Positions 24,672 through 35,671 of a stretch of DNA of 64,000 bases are shown one piece after another. Below the pieces are notes generated by a model. That model ran no database searches. It saw only the letters and a list, made by a program, of their open reading frames with translations, and had not been told where the DNA came from. The stretch's first letter is position 1; every line of letters begins with the position of its first letter. The DNA is from Phytophthora quininea. Its lineage: Eukaryota; Oomycota; Peronosporomycetes; Peronosporales; Peronosporaceae. The position numbers were made by a program, and so were the translations under genes. The stretch covers positions 62,001 to 126,000 of the forward strand of contig JAAVTG010000075.1 in the NCBI GenBank assembly GCA_011947345.1, given 5' to 3'.

Positions 24672-25514
24672 TTACACAGCTTCGGAGTCGAGGTCCTGAC
24701 CACCTCTGCTTGATAGATCGCGATCACCGCGAGTAAAGGTGCCGTCGTCGCTGTTATTGCTGACGGATGAGGGTACCCCATGTGCTGCCTCGTTCGTCAG
24801 CTGTTCGATGCGTTGGGCTATATAAAATGCAGAGCCCGTCGCTAACCCGGATATATTGCTTGTCGTGGTCTTGTTTGCCTCGCTTGAGGAAGGCATGCTG
24901 TGGTCAGTAGACAAGGATACGCCAGGGGTAATGTTATGGAACTGCGCATTCTCCTCTGCAATTCGATCTACACCACAAAGAAGTTTTAGTCGCGAGAGAA
25001 CTAACGCTACGGTATGCCGCGCTAGGTTACCTTGGTGCCATTTGGCGAGCAAATGAGCCACCACTTCCGATACGTCCTGCAGTCGCTTGTGAATAACGCG
25101 CGACGACGTATTCTTCAGTTCTTCGATAATCGGCTGTAGTTCCGAGCTGGCCATGTTGATTTTCTGCTCGCTGGCCAACACTTCTTTCATCATTAGTCCT
25201 GGAACGACTGTACACATCCCAACCCGTCAATTTCCTAGCCCGCATTTTATCACACATCCTTCTCGCTCACCATTAGGCGCGCCAACAGCGCCAGCTTTTG
25301 TGCTCACTCTTGACGTCGCTGACGGAGCGTCCGTGATCAGCGGTGCTCCAACTGGTGGTCTGGTGGTAAATCCCGGCACTGCATTGTTTGCCAATCCAAC
25401 GTCATCAGCTGCCTCTCAGCAGCAAGCCTGGCACAACTCCCTACCTCCATCGACTGCCACTTGCGGGTCTAGCTCCGTGAGAATGCGAGCCGAAGGTTCA
25501 AATTCTGGCAGCAT
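24672..25514 (-). CDS. Small coiled protein of unknown function, internal TGA
   Basis: Not recognised. From ATG 25514 (M-L-P-E-F-E-P) the frame runs into a TGA near 25418, after which the same frame stays open with protein-like sequence (E-A-A-D-D-V-G-L) to about 25265. A likely intron (GTGAGCG ... GTGTACAG, about 25268-25206) then leads into a helical part (S-E-L-Q-P-I-I-E-E-L-K-N), and a Ser/Asp-rich tail ends at 24672. Length would be about 260 residues. The TGA could be a base error, part of an unrecognised intron, or a true nonsense codon. Its start lies 7 bp below the stop of the next upstream minus-strand gene. Confidence 0.45.
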
Positions 25515-25521
25515 AATCGCA

Positions 25522-26235
25522 TTACATCACCCTCCATCGTAAGAAAAGACATTCAACAGCACCTGGTTCGTCGGCCCCCGTGCTCTGTTGCTGCTCACTG
25601 TCCTCTTCATGTCCAAGCAGCAGCTCGTCTGGAACCGAGTTACTGCTCGAGTAGCAGTGGTAGATCTCTTCGTTGATGCGGTGATTGTGCTGCGCGATCT
25701 GGTTGCGCACGCGGATGAACCAGCGCACTTTGCCCGGCTCGCTATCCACGGGTTCGAACACCACGTCGGCCGTGATCCGGGCCGAGCAGCCCGTGTATCG
25801 GTTATGGAGGTGGGTCCGCACGCCGTTGCCTCTGGACGGCTGGATGCAGCCGTGTGTGCACCAGTAGGCCATGGTGGCGTACTGGAAGCTCTCCGGCACC
25901 GGGTACTTCTTGAAGCGGTGCTTGGTGTTCCAGTATGTGGTAGTGGAGCTGCTGCGTCGGCGGTACAGCGTCTTGGTGTGGCTCATGTAGTCGGTCCAGG
26001 CCTGGATGAAGGCGTCCCACGTGTCGAAAGTGCGCGGCTCGAAGGGCGGCAGGTTTACGACCGTCGTGCGCTTGGAGCGGGCGATGTCCTCGCGCAGCTG
26101 GTAGTTCTTGGTGCGGCGCTTCTTGACCAGCAGCGGCGGCGCGTCCGTGGTGGTCACGAGGCTCTGCGAGCGCACGCGGGAGGCGGCCACCGCTTCCACA
26201 TCAACGTCGTCCGCAAGGGCAGCCCTGCTCGCCAT
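25522..26235 (-). CDS. FAR1/WRKY-GCM1-type zinc-finger protein, transposase-derived N-terminal domain
   Basis: ATG at 26235 (M-A-S-R-A-A-L) is the first Met of the frame; 238 residues. The core (about residues 80-195) has the WRKY-GCM1 zinc cluster seen at the N-terminus of MULE/FAR1 transposases and FAR1/FHY3-like factors: two Cys in C-T-H-G-C, a third in T-G-C-S-A-R, and the terminal H-N-H pair in A-Q-H-N-H-R-I. No MULE catalytic domain or SWIM finger follows, so this is a stand-alone DNA-binding module, perhaps domesticated. The C-terminus is Ser/Glu/Gln-rich. GC-rich third positions match the surrounding host genes rather than transposon debris. Nuclear DNA binding is inferred. Confidence 0.6.
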   Translation of the reverse strand: MASRAALADDVDVEAVAASRVRSQSLVTTTDAPPLLVKKRRTKNYQLREDIARSKRTTVVNLPPFEPRTFDTWDAFIQAWTDYMSHTKTLYRRRSSSTTTYWNTKHRFKKYPVPESFQYATMAYWCTHGCIQPSRGNGVRTHLHNRYTGCSARITADVVFEPVDSEPGKVRWFIRVRNQIAQHNHRINEEIYHCYSSSNSVPDELLLGHEEDSEQQQSTGADEPGAVECLFLRWRVM

Positions 26236-26588
26236 GCTTCTTGCGTTGCGGAATAACAAAAGAAACTTAACCAATCAAAATAGCTTGGAAATTGTATTAA
26301 ACGAAATTCGAAAGTCATGTTGCCCCTCAACATTACTTTTGTACATGACGTATCATTGAAAAAACGCTTTATTACAAAAATGAAGACTGGGCTTCCGATC
26401 TAGGCAAGAGTTCCCGGAAAGTGAGGTGGCGCCACACTCGCTCGGCTGCTACGTGGCTGCGCTGCCGACATAAATAATGGCTGTCGAGGCCGATGAGGTG
26501 ATGCCACGTCAGACAACTTAAAGCGCACGATGGTCGAGTAGCGGCACAAGCCCTGCACAGAGTACAGAGCAAGAGAGAACGGATCCAG

Positions 26589-27579
26589 TCAGTCCAACTC
26601 GTGCACGAGATCCTCCACCTTGCGGCCCTGCAGCACCGTCCGTCCCTCCGGCACCTGGAAGTACACATGAACGTGAAAAATGTCGATGGACCGCTCCGGG
26701 TTGTCGTCATAGTTCCACCTCTCCACATGGGGCGCGTTGGCGTCGATCCAGTTCTCCACATACTGCTTCACCTGTTCATGGTTCAAATCTTTCACATGCC
26801 ACAGCGTCCAGTGCTCGATCCCTGCAGGAGTGTCATAGGGAAACATATTGGGCTCCAAAACGCGGTCCTACCCTTCAGAGTAGTCGCGAAGATGTGGTCC
26901 TCGGCCGAGCCGTAGTTGTCTGCGATTTCATCGAGATGGTCCCACTTGCGCTCCTTGCACTCGTCGGTCCGGCTCCAGTACTCGATGTAGAGCGTGCGGC
27001 GGCTGCGGCGGGGCGACTCGCTGCTGTATTCAACATCAGTAGCGTCGGACTCAACACAACCAGAGGCAAAACCATCAGCAAAGCCACCATCACGAGCATC
27101 CTCCTCCTCATCAGTCCACACATAGGAGGACGGGGTGCTCACTTCCTCCGTCGCTTCAAGAGCATCATCCACCTTTGTCTTTTTGGTCGCTTGGTCACTA
27201 TCTTGAGCGACTTCAGCCTTGCGCTTGAGCGACCCGGAGCTGCTCACAGGATGCGCAAGAGCCTCATTAATATCAACGGATGCCTCTGAGGACACGGCAC
27301 CACTACCATGCGGCTGGGCAGGCTCATCAACTGCTACAGCATCGCTTACAGTTTTGACGATGGACTGGACTTGAATCTGTAAGAAAAAACCAACATAAAG
27401 TATTAGAAAAAATCAATAAATATTAGCATTTTGTGAGGAAGTGCTACCTTGCTGTTGTTCTTGGGCTTCTGGCTCTCGTCTTGTCTGCGCAGACCGAACC
27501 CCACGTCGGAGATGGAGGACGGGGAGTTACAGCTGCCTTGAGGGGCGTCCAGACGGTGCTCAATGGCCGCGGAAGACAT
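26589..27579 (-). CDS. DUF3605 domain protein
   Basis: Exon 1 starts at ATG 27579 (M-S-S-A-A-I-E-H), then intron 27447-27377 (GTAGCAC ... CTGTAA side, 71 bp), then an acidic Lys/Glu/Asp linker. The C-terminal domain (26589-26870) has P-Y-D-T-P-A-G-I-E-H-W-T-L-W and a late F-H-V-H-V-Y-F motif, as in the DUF3605 family of fungal and oomycete proteins (function unknown; the paired His and Trp resemble a small ligand- or metal-binding fold, which is inference). One frame change near 26864-26865 sits in a two-base G run (coding-strand CC) and is restored by one base. About 305 residues. Divergent from UTP18 with 431 bp between starts. Confidence 0.65.
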
Positions 27580-28010
27580 GCTGGAGGCAGTCGAGCACAT
27601 CATATTTTTCCACAAAATTCGAGAAGGTTTTCTGTCAAACTTCTGCACTCAGACACCTGCCTGTGGGGTGTGGAGGTACTCTTGGCCTTGGACTTGGACT
27701 CTGGTCTTGAATGAGCTCGCTCCTGTCGCTGGATCTGCTCTGAATGACGTCCAGCCGCAACGACCTGTACAAGAATTCTTAGCCCTTGGGCGTTTTTTCG
27801 ATAATGAGAAAAACAGGTGGAGGCGAGCAGCAAGAGCATATCGCCCATCCTGACAGATATACTTGTTTATAAAATGCAAGCTGTGTCATCCCTCCTTGGC
27901 TATTCCACGTAAGTGTGTACCACATTAAATATGATATATGCCGATTGAGTTTTCCAACAATTGTTTGACTGGTGTCCATTAGCGCTTCGAAGACACCAAC
28001 AAGCTCCAGC
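27580..28010. promoter_or_regulatory. Divergent intergenic region, DUF3605 gene and UTP18
   Basis: 431 bp between two opposite start codons. Small open frames exist on both strands but show no domain. It presumably holds both promoters; I see no defined motif. Confidence 0.35.
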
Positions 28011-29518
28011 ATGGGCAAGCCCGTTAACGCTCCGTCGGAAGGTATATCGCCACTTCATCACCACGTCCATTAACTACATTGATTAATCTCCATTTCATAT
28101 TCCTTTATTTGCAGCGGAGACGCTGCTGGCGGCCGACATTTTCCAGACCAAGAGCATCAAGAAGCAGCCAGTGCCGAGTCAGCAGCTCCACAGCCAACCC
28201 AAGCGCAAACTACGCGCTGCCTGGGTGGACGATGACGACGACGATGTGGAGGTAAACCTAGAAGATCAACCGCAGCTGCGCAAGTTCCGCAAGACCGAGG
28301 AGGACGCGGTGGTGGACGGCAAGGAGTTCCACCACCGTCTCAAAAACTAGTACGCGCTTATGATGACACTATTTATTGTTATTTTGATTGCTAATTATGA
28401 TGGATATATGATGCAGCTACCAGTCGGCCCATGGATCTGTGGCGTGGGCGGACCCGAAGAATTTCTTGGGCGAACATGAAAACTCAGACGACAGTGAAGA
28501 CGAGGAGGAGCTGACGCGTACTACGGGCAACATGTTGGAAAACTCGAGCGATCTGTTGCCCCAAGGAACGCTGGACATCGTCCGCATGAAGGAGGCTAAT
28601 CAGCACGCGCCGTCCAATGCTGTGATCCAGTCGGTGCAGTTCCACCCGAACGGACAATTGCTGTTGACAGCGGGACTGGACAAGACGCTGCACCTTTTCC
28701 AGGTGGATGGTACAGACAACGCCAAGGTGGAGAACGTGTTTGTCAAGGACTTGCCGATTATGGATGCCAAGTTTACTCTTGGAGGCCAACGCGTGGTGCT
28801 TTCTGGCCCGCGGTCGTACTTCTTCTCGTACGATATGGAGGCTGGTAAGATTACCAGGATCCCGGGGCTCTACGGAAGAAAGGAAAAGAAGCGTGAAAAG
28901 TTTGTGGTGTCCGCGAACGGCGAGCGTATTGTGTTTTTGGGCAGCAACGGCTACATGGATGTCGTGTCTGCCAAGTCGTACGAGTCCATTGGCACACTGA
29001 AGATGAACGGCGATGTCATATCTGCGGTCTACTGCGAGGACGATCGCTACATGCTCAGCACTGGTTCGGACGGACAGGTTTACAAGTGGGATATGCGCAC
29101 CAGACGCTGTGTTTACGTACATGACGATGAAGGCAGTCTGGGCAACCACGCACTCGCTGCCAGCGGCAAGTACTACGCTACAGGATCGAAGAGCGGTGTG
29201 GTGAACATCTACGATAACGCGGGGCTTTCAGCGAAGCCCAAGCCGCGGAAAGCGTTGATGCACCTCACGACCCGTGTCGACCATCTCAAGTTCAATGCCG
29301 ACTCGCAGATCTTGGCCATGGCCTCGATGGATTTGAAGGACTCGCTGAAGTTAGTCCACATGCCCTCACTGACGGTCTTCTCGAACTGGCCAACAGCGCG
29401 CACTCCGCTCCACTACGTGTCCGCGATGGACTTCAGTCCGAATAGCGGATACTTTGCTGTCGGTAACGCCCGAGGACGCGTGTTGCTGTATCGCCTAACG
29501 CACTACAAGTCTACATAA
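28011..29518 (+). CDS. UTP18: UTP18, WD40 protein of the U3 snoRNP/SSU processome
   Basis: Nucleolar 18S rRNA processing factor of the UTP-B complex. Three exons: 28011-28041 (ATG-GGC-AAG), intron 28042-28114 (GTATAT ... TTGCAG, 73 bp); 28115-28349, intron 28350-28416 (GTACGC ... ATGCAG, 67 bp); and 28417-29518. Exon 2 encodes a basic/acidic N-terminus with a W-V-D-D-D-D-D-D motif. Exon 3 begins with Q-S-A-H-G-S-V-A-W-A and carries a seven-blade WD40 propeller with the UTP18 hallmarks V-Q-F-H-P-N-G, T-A-G-L-D-K-T, L-F-Q-V-D-G, and the C-terminal M-D-F-S-P-N-S-G-Y-F-A-V-G-N with Y-R-L-T-H-Y. Stop TAA 29516-29518; about 455 residues, normal length. No frame shift. Confidence 0.93.
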
Positions 29519-29664
29519 GAGGCCAAGGCACAGGAGTTGCATTCCTGGTTGTTGCTAGGTCAGTATGTGGCCCTTGTGTCTTGCTATATAATAGAGATGT
29601 CAAAGCTGCCAACTTGTTTTGCATTTTACACGATGACGTATTTGATCTCGCAAAAATACTTGTA

Positions 29665-32119
29665 TCACGCTCTCCTTGTTTGACCAGGACCTTGCTGCGT
29701 GTTGTAGGTCAAACTGAGCTTTTGAGCCGTAGAAACGAGGGAGTCCAGCGCTTTATCAACTTGCTCGACACCATCTGCAGAATAGTTAGAATAATTGACC
29801 ACAAAACTGAAAGTTACAATTGACGTACAAGCTCGCTTGTCCCAAGAAGTAGCAACTTGGTGGCTCAATTGGGTTAGCGCGTCATCGACTCCATGTGAAC
29901 CTGAACGTATTCGAACAGTGTTACTCGTGAGTGTGTACAATTCCTGACAACGGGTATCAAACCACCCACCTTTATGCTTAGAAGAATCGGTTTTGATGTA
30001 TTGCCGACGTCCCGGTGAAGCTGGTTGGTCGTTCGACGATTGCAATGGACGCCGAGGGCGTTGCCGTTGCTAGACAGGAAAAATATGTTAGCATGAGAGA
30101 ATAAATTACTTGAACGTTGACTTGCCAGCTGTGCCTGCGTTGGCTGCTGAGAATGTGAAGGGAATAGATCCGAGTCGTCGTGTGAAGTTAGAGGATGTTC
30201 GAGCTGATATCGGAGCGCATTAACTGCCATTCGCGTGTTCATGGCTGGTAAAACCTGTAGCAAAACATTTAGCGCGTTGCTTTTATCATTGTGTGAAACT
30301 TTACTTACGCTCAAATCAGCTGCAAGAGATCGAGTGATCATGCTCGCTGGAACAGCAGGGAGCTGCTCAAAAAAAAATGAGAATTGCAAAATATGAGCAG
30401 AATTCAACATTGTGCAACATTCCAAAAGCCTTACCTCTGCTGCCCCAGTCAAGACGTCTTCAATGCCGACCCCCGTCAGGAACGTTGAGTCGTTAGAGCT
30501 AAATCGGAGTTCTGGTGACGACAAGAACAGTGTGAGAAGACAAGGAACTCGTCAAACTTCAAACAGGGAATGGCACATACGCTTTTTATAGGCGTAGCCG
30601 GGGTATCAGACTGATCATCAACAACACATTTCCAGGTTAGTCATTCGGCATTACATGCTACTTGGAAGTAAAAACTTACCTGCCGCTTTGAAAGCAGTTC
30701 ATTGTCGGTGACGGCCTCTGGGCTATTTCCCAGCAAAATTCGGTTGCGCGGGAGCGAAATGGAGACTGCAGCACGACTTCGTTCGGAATCATTCTGTAAA
30801 TCTCGACATGCTCGTAGCAGGACATCGAGTGAAGCTTCTTCTTTTTCGTTTTAGGATATGCAACAATGACGGTCATTGCCACTTGATCGGCAGGTCTTTC
30901 GCTTAGAATGGCACTTAGCGTTGGCACTGGGTCATAGGCCAGTTTGGTGTGATCGAATGAAGTCACCGCGGCATGTGCAAGCGGGTTGCCGTACAGAATT
31001 AACTTGCGCAAATTTCGCAATTCGCTGGTGTGGACAACTGCCGCCTCGTCGGTGATCATGTTGTGCGCGATATTGAGATAGATGAGGTTGTAAAACCTGC
31101 CCCGCGCTTATCATCCAAGGTCAACGCTGACTGTCATCGCAAAGAAATTAGAGTTTGGCTGTGGCAGAGACACAGGATGAAGCACACTTACCTCTGGAAA
31201 ACCAGTGATCTTGTTGTGGCTCAGGTTCAAATTGCGTAGGCGTGGCATGATCGAGAGGAAGGAGAAAACCTCCTGCCCAGCAATGTTGTTGCTTTCGAGC
31301 GAGAGCGTTTCCAATCGAGAAAAGCGATCCATAATCGGTGGAAGCGATCGAATCTGATTACTGCCGAGATATAGCTCACGTATACGAAGCAGGCTCGATA
31401 ACTCCTCCACATCTTTCGAGCGCAAGCAGTTAAATGATAAATTCAGAACCTGTGAATTGTTCATCACAGCGATTAGAGAAGCTGACGACAGGTATACTGT
31501 CGCCATCGTTACCTCGAGGTTTTGAAAACCATTGCCAAATGAGACTTCATCCAGCGCGTTGCACTGGAAATCTAGCTCAACGAGAGCAGGTAGACACCCG
31601 AACGGACCTAGTGGCGCCTATTCAAAACGAGAGCATTCCCATTAGCATACCCCAATATACCATTCTTCGTTATCAGCTCGAACCTCGTTGTCGCTCATGT
31701 CTAGTCGTGCCAAGTTCGTGAAAAAGAGCAAGTCCTCGCTGACAACGTCTGTGATATGCATATCGCTCAAAACTGCTTGCATCACTTCGTCGGGAAATTC
31801 GACTGTTCGCGACGTCAGGCACAGCATTAGCATAGGGGGTAAGTTACTTCCATCTCAACAAACCTCGACACCAGTCCAGTAGAAGAAAACCATCCAGCAC
31901 CCGCGGCGAATCATTTGAGATGGCGCGCTTCCTGCCAGCACCTCGGGGATGTTGATTGTTGCTGGGAGGCGAAACTTCAGGAGCGTTCCCTCTCGCAACG
32001 GCCTGTCCTAACTTCACTAATGTCGCGTTGGCTGCGGGCTTCTTCAATCTGAGTCCACGCTTCTGCCGGCCAGTCGACGATCCTACAGGAACTGGTTGGC
32101 GAGCCTCACTCAGGTCCAT
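29665..32119 (-). CDS. Leucine-rich repeat protein, XRRA1-like
   Basis: ATG 32119 (M-D-L-S-E-A-R) starts a basic Pro/Ala-rich leader. Introns are visible near 31862-31799, 31670-31623 (GTATAT ... GAATAG), 31190-31090, and at several points between 30675 and 30060. The middle (30950-31770) carries about six LRRs with the L-x-x-L-x-L-x-x-N-x-I pattern, including L-Y-L-G-S-N-Q-I-R-S-L-P-P and L-N-L-S-H-N-K-I-T-G-F-P. Repeat arrangement, a Y-G-N-P-L-A cap and the following V-A-Y-P-K-T-K-K-K-K segment resemble XRRA1 (X-ray radiation resistance associated 1), whose molecular role is poorly known. A Ser/Thr-rich C-terminal part ends at 29665. Assignment to XRRA1 rather than another LRR family is moderate. 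Confidence 0.6.
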
Positions 32120-32530
32120 AGCTGACTGGAACCAAGATCACTAAGCTGCCTCCTCTCGCAAGACGCGCTCGACGATAACACCTAAAATACAGGAGAGGAG
32201 GTTTTGGCTCAAAATATCGCAACACGGCTGGCTGGAATGCAACAACAAAGCCACACTCGTCAAAGCACCCGTCATCCTATTCCCTCGACACGCTTCGGCT
32301 CCTTAAAAATGCATTCACCTTGTTCTTAGTTACACGCACAAAACTGTGTCGGTCGTACAGGTGACCTCTGTTCATGGAGTCGCCAGCGCCAATTCCATTG
32401 TTCCAGTTCCTCTCCCTCTCCTTGTCCTCAAGTCCTCAATGAATTCTTCTGCTACATCGCGCAAAGGAAAAAGAGACTCGGCCGTCACTGCATAAAATGT
32501 CGCCACGCGGTCGCTGCTCCCGAGTTTCGC

Positions 32531-33373
32531 TTACGCAAACTTGGAAATGACCCTCCAGATGATTATGATCACCAGTCCCAGGATAATGAGATACAGGAAG
32601 AGAATCTGTGACGCCATCTTGCACTTGAGCTTCTTCAGGTGCATGCCGGCCTCTGCTGTGTCTTCGCGGGTCTCGTCCACATTGGTGCGGACGTTAATGA
32701 GCTGTTCGCGCTGGTCCGCCAAGTTGTTGTTGATGTTCTGGGCCGTGGCTTCCGTCCGTGCGATGATCGCTTGGGCATCGTCCAAGTGGTCGTCAATACT
32801 GCAACAAACATAATGAATACCAAGCGTCAGCTAAAATGTTAAATAGGATACTAAAACGTTGCAACAAAAGGTTACACGCACCGGTCTGTGCGCTCCTGGT
32901 AGCGGGCCACATTGTCCTGAGGCGCTCCGGCCTGCTGGCGCTGCTCGCTGCTGCCCATGAGCTTGGAGCGGTCCAGGTTGGCCTTGAGCTTGTCGATCTG
33001 CGACTTGAACGTGCGCAGCTGCTGGTGCATCCGTCGACGCTCCTGCGAGTCGCCGGCGCGGGACTCGCTCTCCAGAATGCGCATCTGATGGCAGTTTACA
33101 TCATTGTTAGGCTTGGAACTATGGCTGCAAGTAACGTTGACGCGTACGTATCGCTCAGCTTCGGAGATGTTGCCGCGTGCACGCTCCGTCAGGTCGTTGC
33201 GCTCGGCTGGTAGCATGGCAGAAAATTACCTTTAGTTTACACTTTGGTTTAAGATGGAGAAAACTGTGTGGCTTACCAGAGTCGCGGGCCTTGGGGATGG
33301 CGCGGATGTCGGCCATGGCGTCATCGCGGCACTGCTCAAAGTCCTCGCTGTATCCCACAAAGGCCTCCGTCAT
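32531..33373 (-). CDS. VTI1: Qb-SNARE, VTI1-like
   Basis: Membrane-fusion SNARE of the Golgi/endosome system. Four exons with clean splice sites: start ATG 33373 (M-T-E-A-F-V-G-Y-S-E-D-F), introns 33276-33207 (70 bp), 33147-33085 (63 bp) and 32881-32799 (83 bp), stop at 32531. The N-terminal part matches the VTI1 three-helix Habc domain; the SNARE helix has the ionic zero-layer Gln in N-L-A-D-Q-R-E-Q-L, followed by a basic-flanked tail anchor (I-L-F-L-Y-L-I-I-L-G-L-V-I) and the short lumenal end V-I-S-K-F-A. About 210 residues, normal. NPSN-type plant Qb-SNAREs are the main alternative. No frame shift. Confidence 0.82.
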
Positions 33374-33980
33374 GGTGTCGTCGTTGAGAAGCGGGTCTGC
33401 GAGGAAACTCTGCTCGAGGAGAATGGAATGGCCTTCGGAGGGGCTATAGTGAGAGTCAGTCACGAGCGCACAACCCACAATACCCAGAAACAGGCCTGTC
33501 GCAGGAGTCGTCGGGGAGAGGATGTATCTTGGAGATTGTATTGGAAAGAATTACATATATAGTCATGCCTGCGAACACAGCAACCCGGAAATCCTGGGCG
33601 CGCAAACTCGCGTTGAAGGTATGCTATCTCCCCAGAATAGGTGGGGTATGTCGGTTGATCCAAGTTGCCAGAGGTCTGGCGGTGGAATGGAGCTGCACAA
33701 GCGGTTTTCTCTTGATCAATACTACAGTAATATTACTCAAAACGGCTAATATTTACAAACTAGCCTATTGATTGATTGGATGAAATAAACATCTTTAAAC
33801 TTGTATTCGAAGGCGTTCGACGCAAATTGAAAGCATTACTTCGGAGTTATGTGCACGACCGACAGGCGCAGCAGACCTCGTCTCTCTTCAGCAGCGGAAA
33901 ACTGGAGCAACGCTACTTTAAACACAGACCCACGCACGCAAGCAAGCAAGCGGATCTCAAACGAAGACACCAGGACCACC

Positions 33981-35671
33981 TTAGTCCATGCCCAGCACGT
34001 TCTCCAGCAGGAAGACCAGGAAGATCGACAGCGGGTACAGGCACAGCACGATCAGGCCGTCCAGGAGGCGCTGGGTCTTGTGCATGGCGATGTAGCCGAT
34101 GGCCAGCTCCACGAACAGAATCGAGATGGTCTCGGCCGAGAACTCCCACACCAGACCGCCGCTCTTGAACGACATGAGCGCCGCGAAGATGCCGAGGCAG
34201 AAGGTGTTGTTCATGCACGCAGCTCCCAGCAGCGCCGCCACCGAGATGGAGATCGTCTTGGACGTCTTCTTCTGGGCGTAGTTGTAGGCGGCGATCAGCT
34301 CGCTGGCGTTCGAAGCCAGCGGCGCCACCACGAACGACACGTAGAAGGCCGGGATGCCCGTGCGAGCGCCCACCTCCGAGAGCACGTCCACCATCGGGTC
34401 GGAGAACAGCAGCACCAGCGCCGTGCCCAGGAACATCATGTACGCCGAGCGGATCTTGATCTTCTTCTGCTGCTCGTGAATCGACAGGTTCACGAGGTCC
34501 TCGGGCATCTCCTCCTCTTCTTCGTCATCCTCGCCTTCAGCAGGCGGGATGGCAAGCGAGTACTGCTGCTCCACCACCACGCGCTTCATCGAGACGGACG
34601 AGCGTCCCTGGAGCTCGTCCTCGTACTTGGCCAGAAGGTAGCGCAGAGTCGCCTCCACGAGCTCGTTGAACTCGATGAAGCCGCTCTTGTCCTTGTCGGC
34701 CGCAGACATCCATCTCTCAGCTTCGTCGCGGGAGACGTTCTCGCCCAAGTCCTTGAAGAAGACCTGGAGCTCGTCGGCATCCATGCGGCGGTCGTGGTTC
34801 TTGTCGTAGGCGTGGAAGAACGGGCGGATGATGTCGGCGACGCGGTCGAACTGCTCGCGCGTGGCGTTCAGCGGGGTGGTTGAGTCGGGCGCGTCCTTCT
34901 TGAGCTTGGCTACTTCCGCCGCGAGGATACCGGACAGACTGATCTCTCCATCACGGATGGCAGCCACGCGGACCTCGTCAATGGTGTCCCCCTTCACCTC
35001 GGACGAGCGCTGCACGTTCCAGTACAGGTACAGCACGAACGAGACCATGCAGATGATAAAAGCGACGATGGCAAAGGGCTTTTCGGCTTTGGCCACCTTG
35101 GTGTTGTCCGCCTTGGCGTCCTCGGCGGCCGTGCCCGTGTAGAAGAAGGCGGGGACCTGCAGGATGAGGTAGATGAGGCCCGTGTAGATCATGGTCCTGG
35201 CCGTGGACGGGATCTCGTCGAACAACACGACACCCGTCTTGGTCAGGTCCTTGTTGCCAGGGGCATGAGCTTGCTCCAGTTCTGGTCGTTCTTGGGGCGC
35301 ACGTAGTTGCCGCGGCCGTTCTCGTCGATGTTAACGCGTCCGGCGTAGACGCTGAGCGCCCACGGGATGGTCAGCAGCATGATGGTGGAGCCGGCAAGCG
35401 CGCCCACGCCCACGGAGACCTGCTCCTGGGCGTTCGGACCCATGCCGGAGAACAGCACGATGGCACCATCGGGCACGGCGCCCAGCACGGGAAGCACGAC
35501 GCTGCCCACGATGCCGGCCATGGACGGCACGAGCAGCAACAGCTCGCTGCCGTCCGAGATGAGGTTGCTCGCGTTGAACAGCACGAAGCCATAGACAGCG
35601 CCAAGGAACAGCACCTGGATCAGGCCGTAGCCGTCGTCCGGCAGGTCCTTCGGGTCGATGAAGAAGCCCAT
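33981..35671 (-). CDS. EF-hand Na+/Ca2+ (cation/Ca2+) exchanger, NCX/NCL type
   Basis: Single-exon gene from ATG 35671 (M-G-F-F-I-D-P-K-D-L) to 33981, about 560 residues. Two NCX repeats of five to six membrane segments flank a cytosolic loop. The alpha-1 repeat has G-A-V-P-D-G-A-I-V-L-F-S-G; the alpha-2 repeat has A-P-L-A-S-N-A-S-E-L with the acidic ion ligand. The loop carries two EF-hands: D-K-N-H-D-R-R-M-D-A-D-E (34770-34810) and D-K-D-K-S-G-F-I-E-F-N-E (34665-34705). This is the layout of plant NCL/EF-CAX and other protist exchangers: Ca2+ in the loop probably gates Ca2+ export or vacuolar uptake. One frame change lies in a G run at 35260-35263 (coding-strand C run), one base short. Codon use is very GC-rich. 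Confidence 0.85.

Noticed and set aside
25588..26256. 222-codon plus-strand frame
   Set aside because: Antisense shadow of the zinc-finger gene.
33849..34883. 344-codon plus-strand frame in the exchanger gene
   Set aside because: Antisense of the GC-rich exchanger; its Arg/His/Leu-rich composition is typical of a shadow frame.
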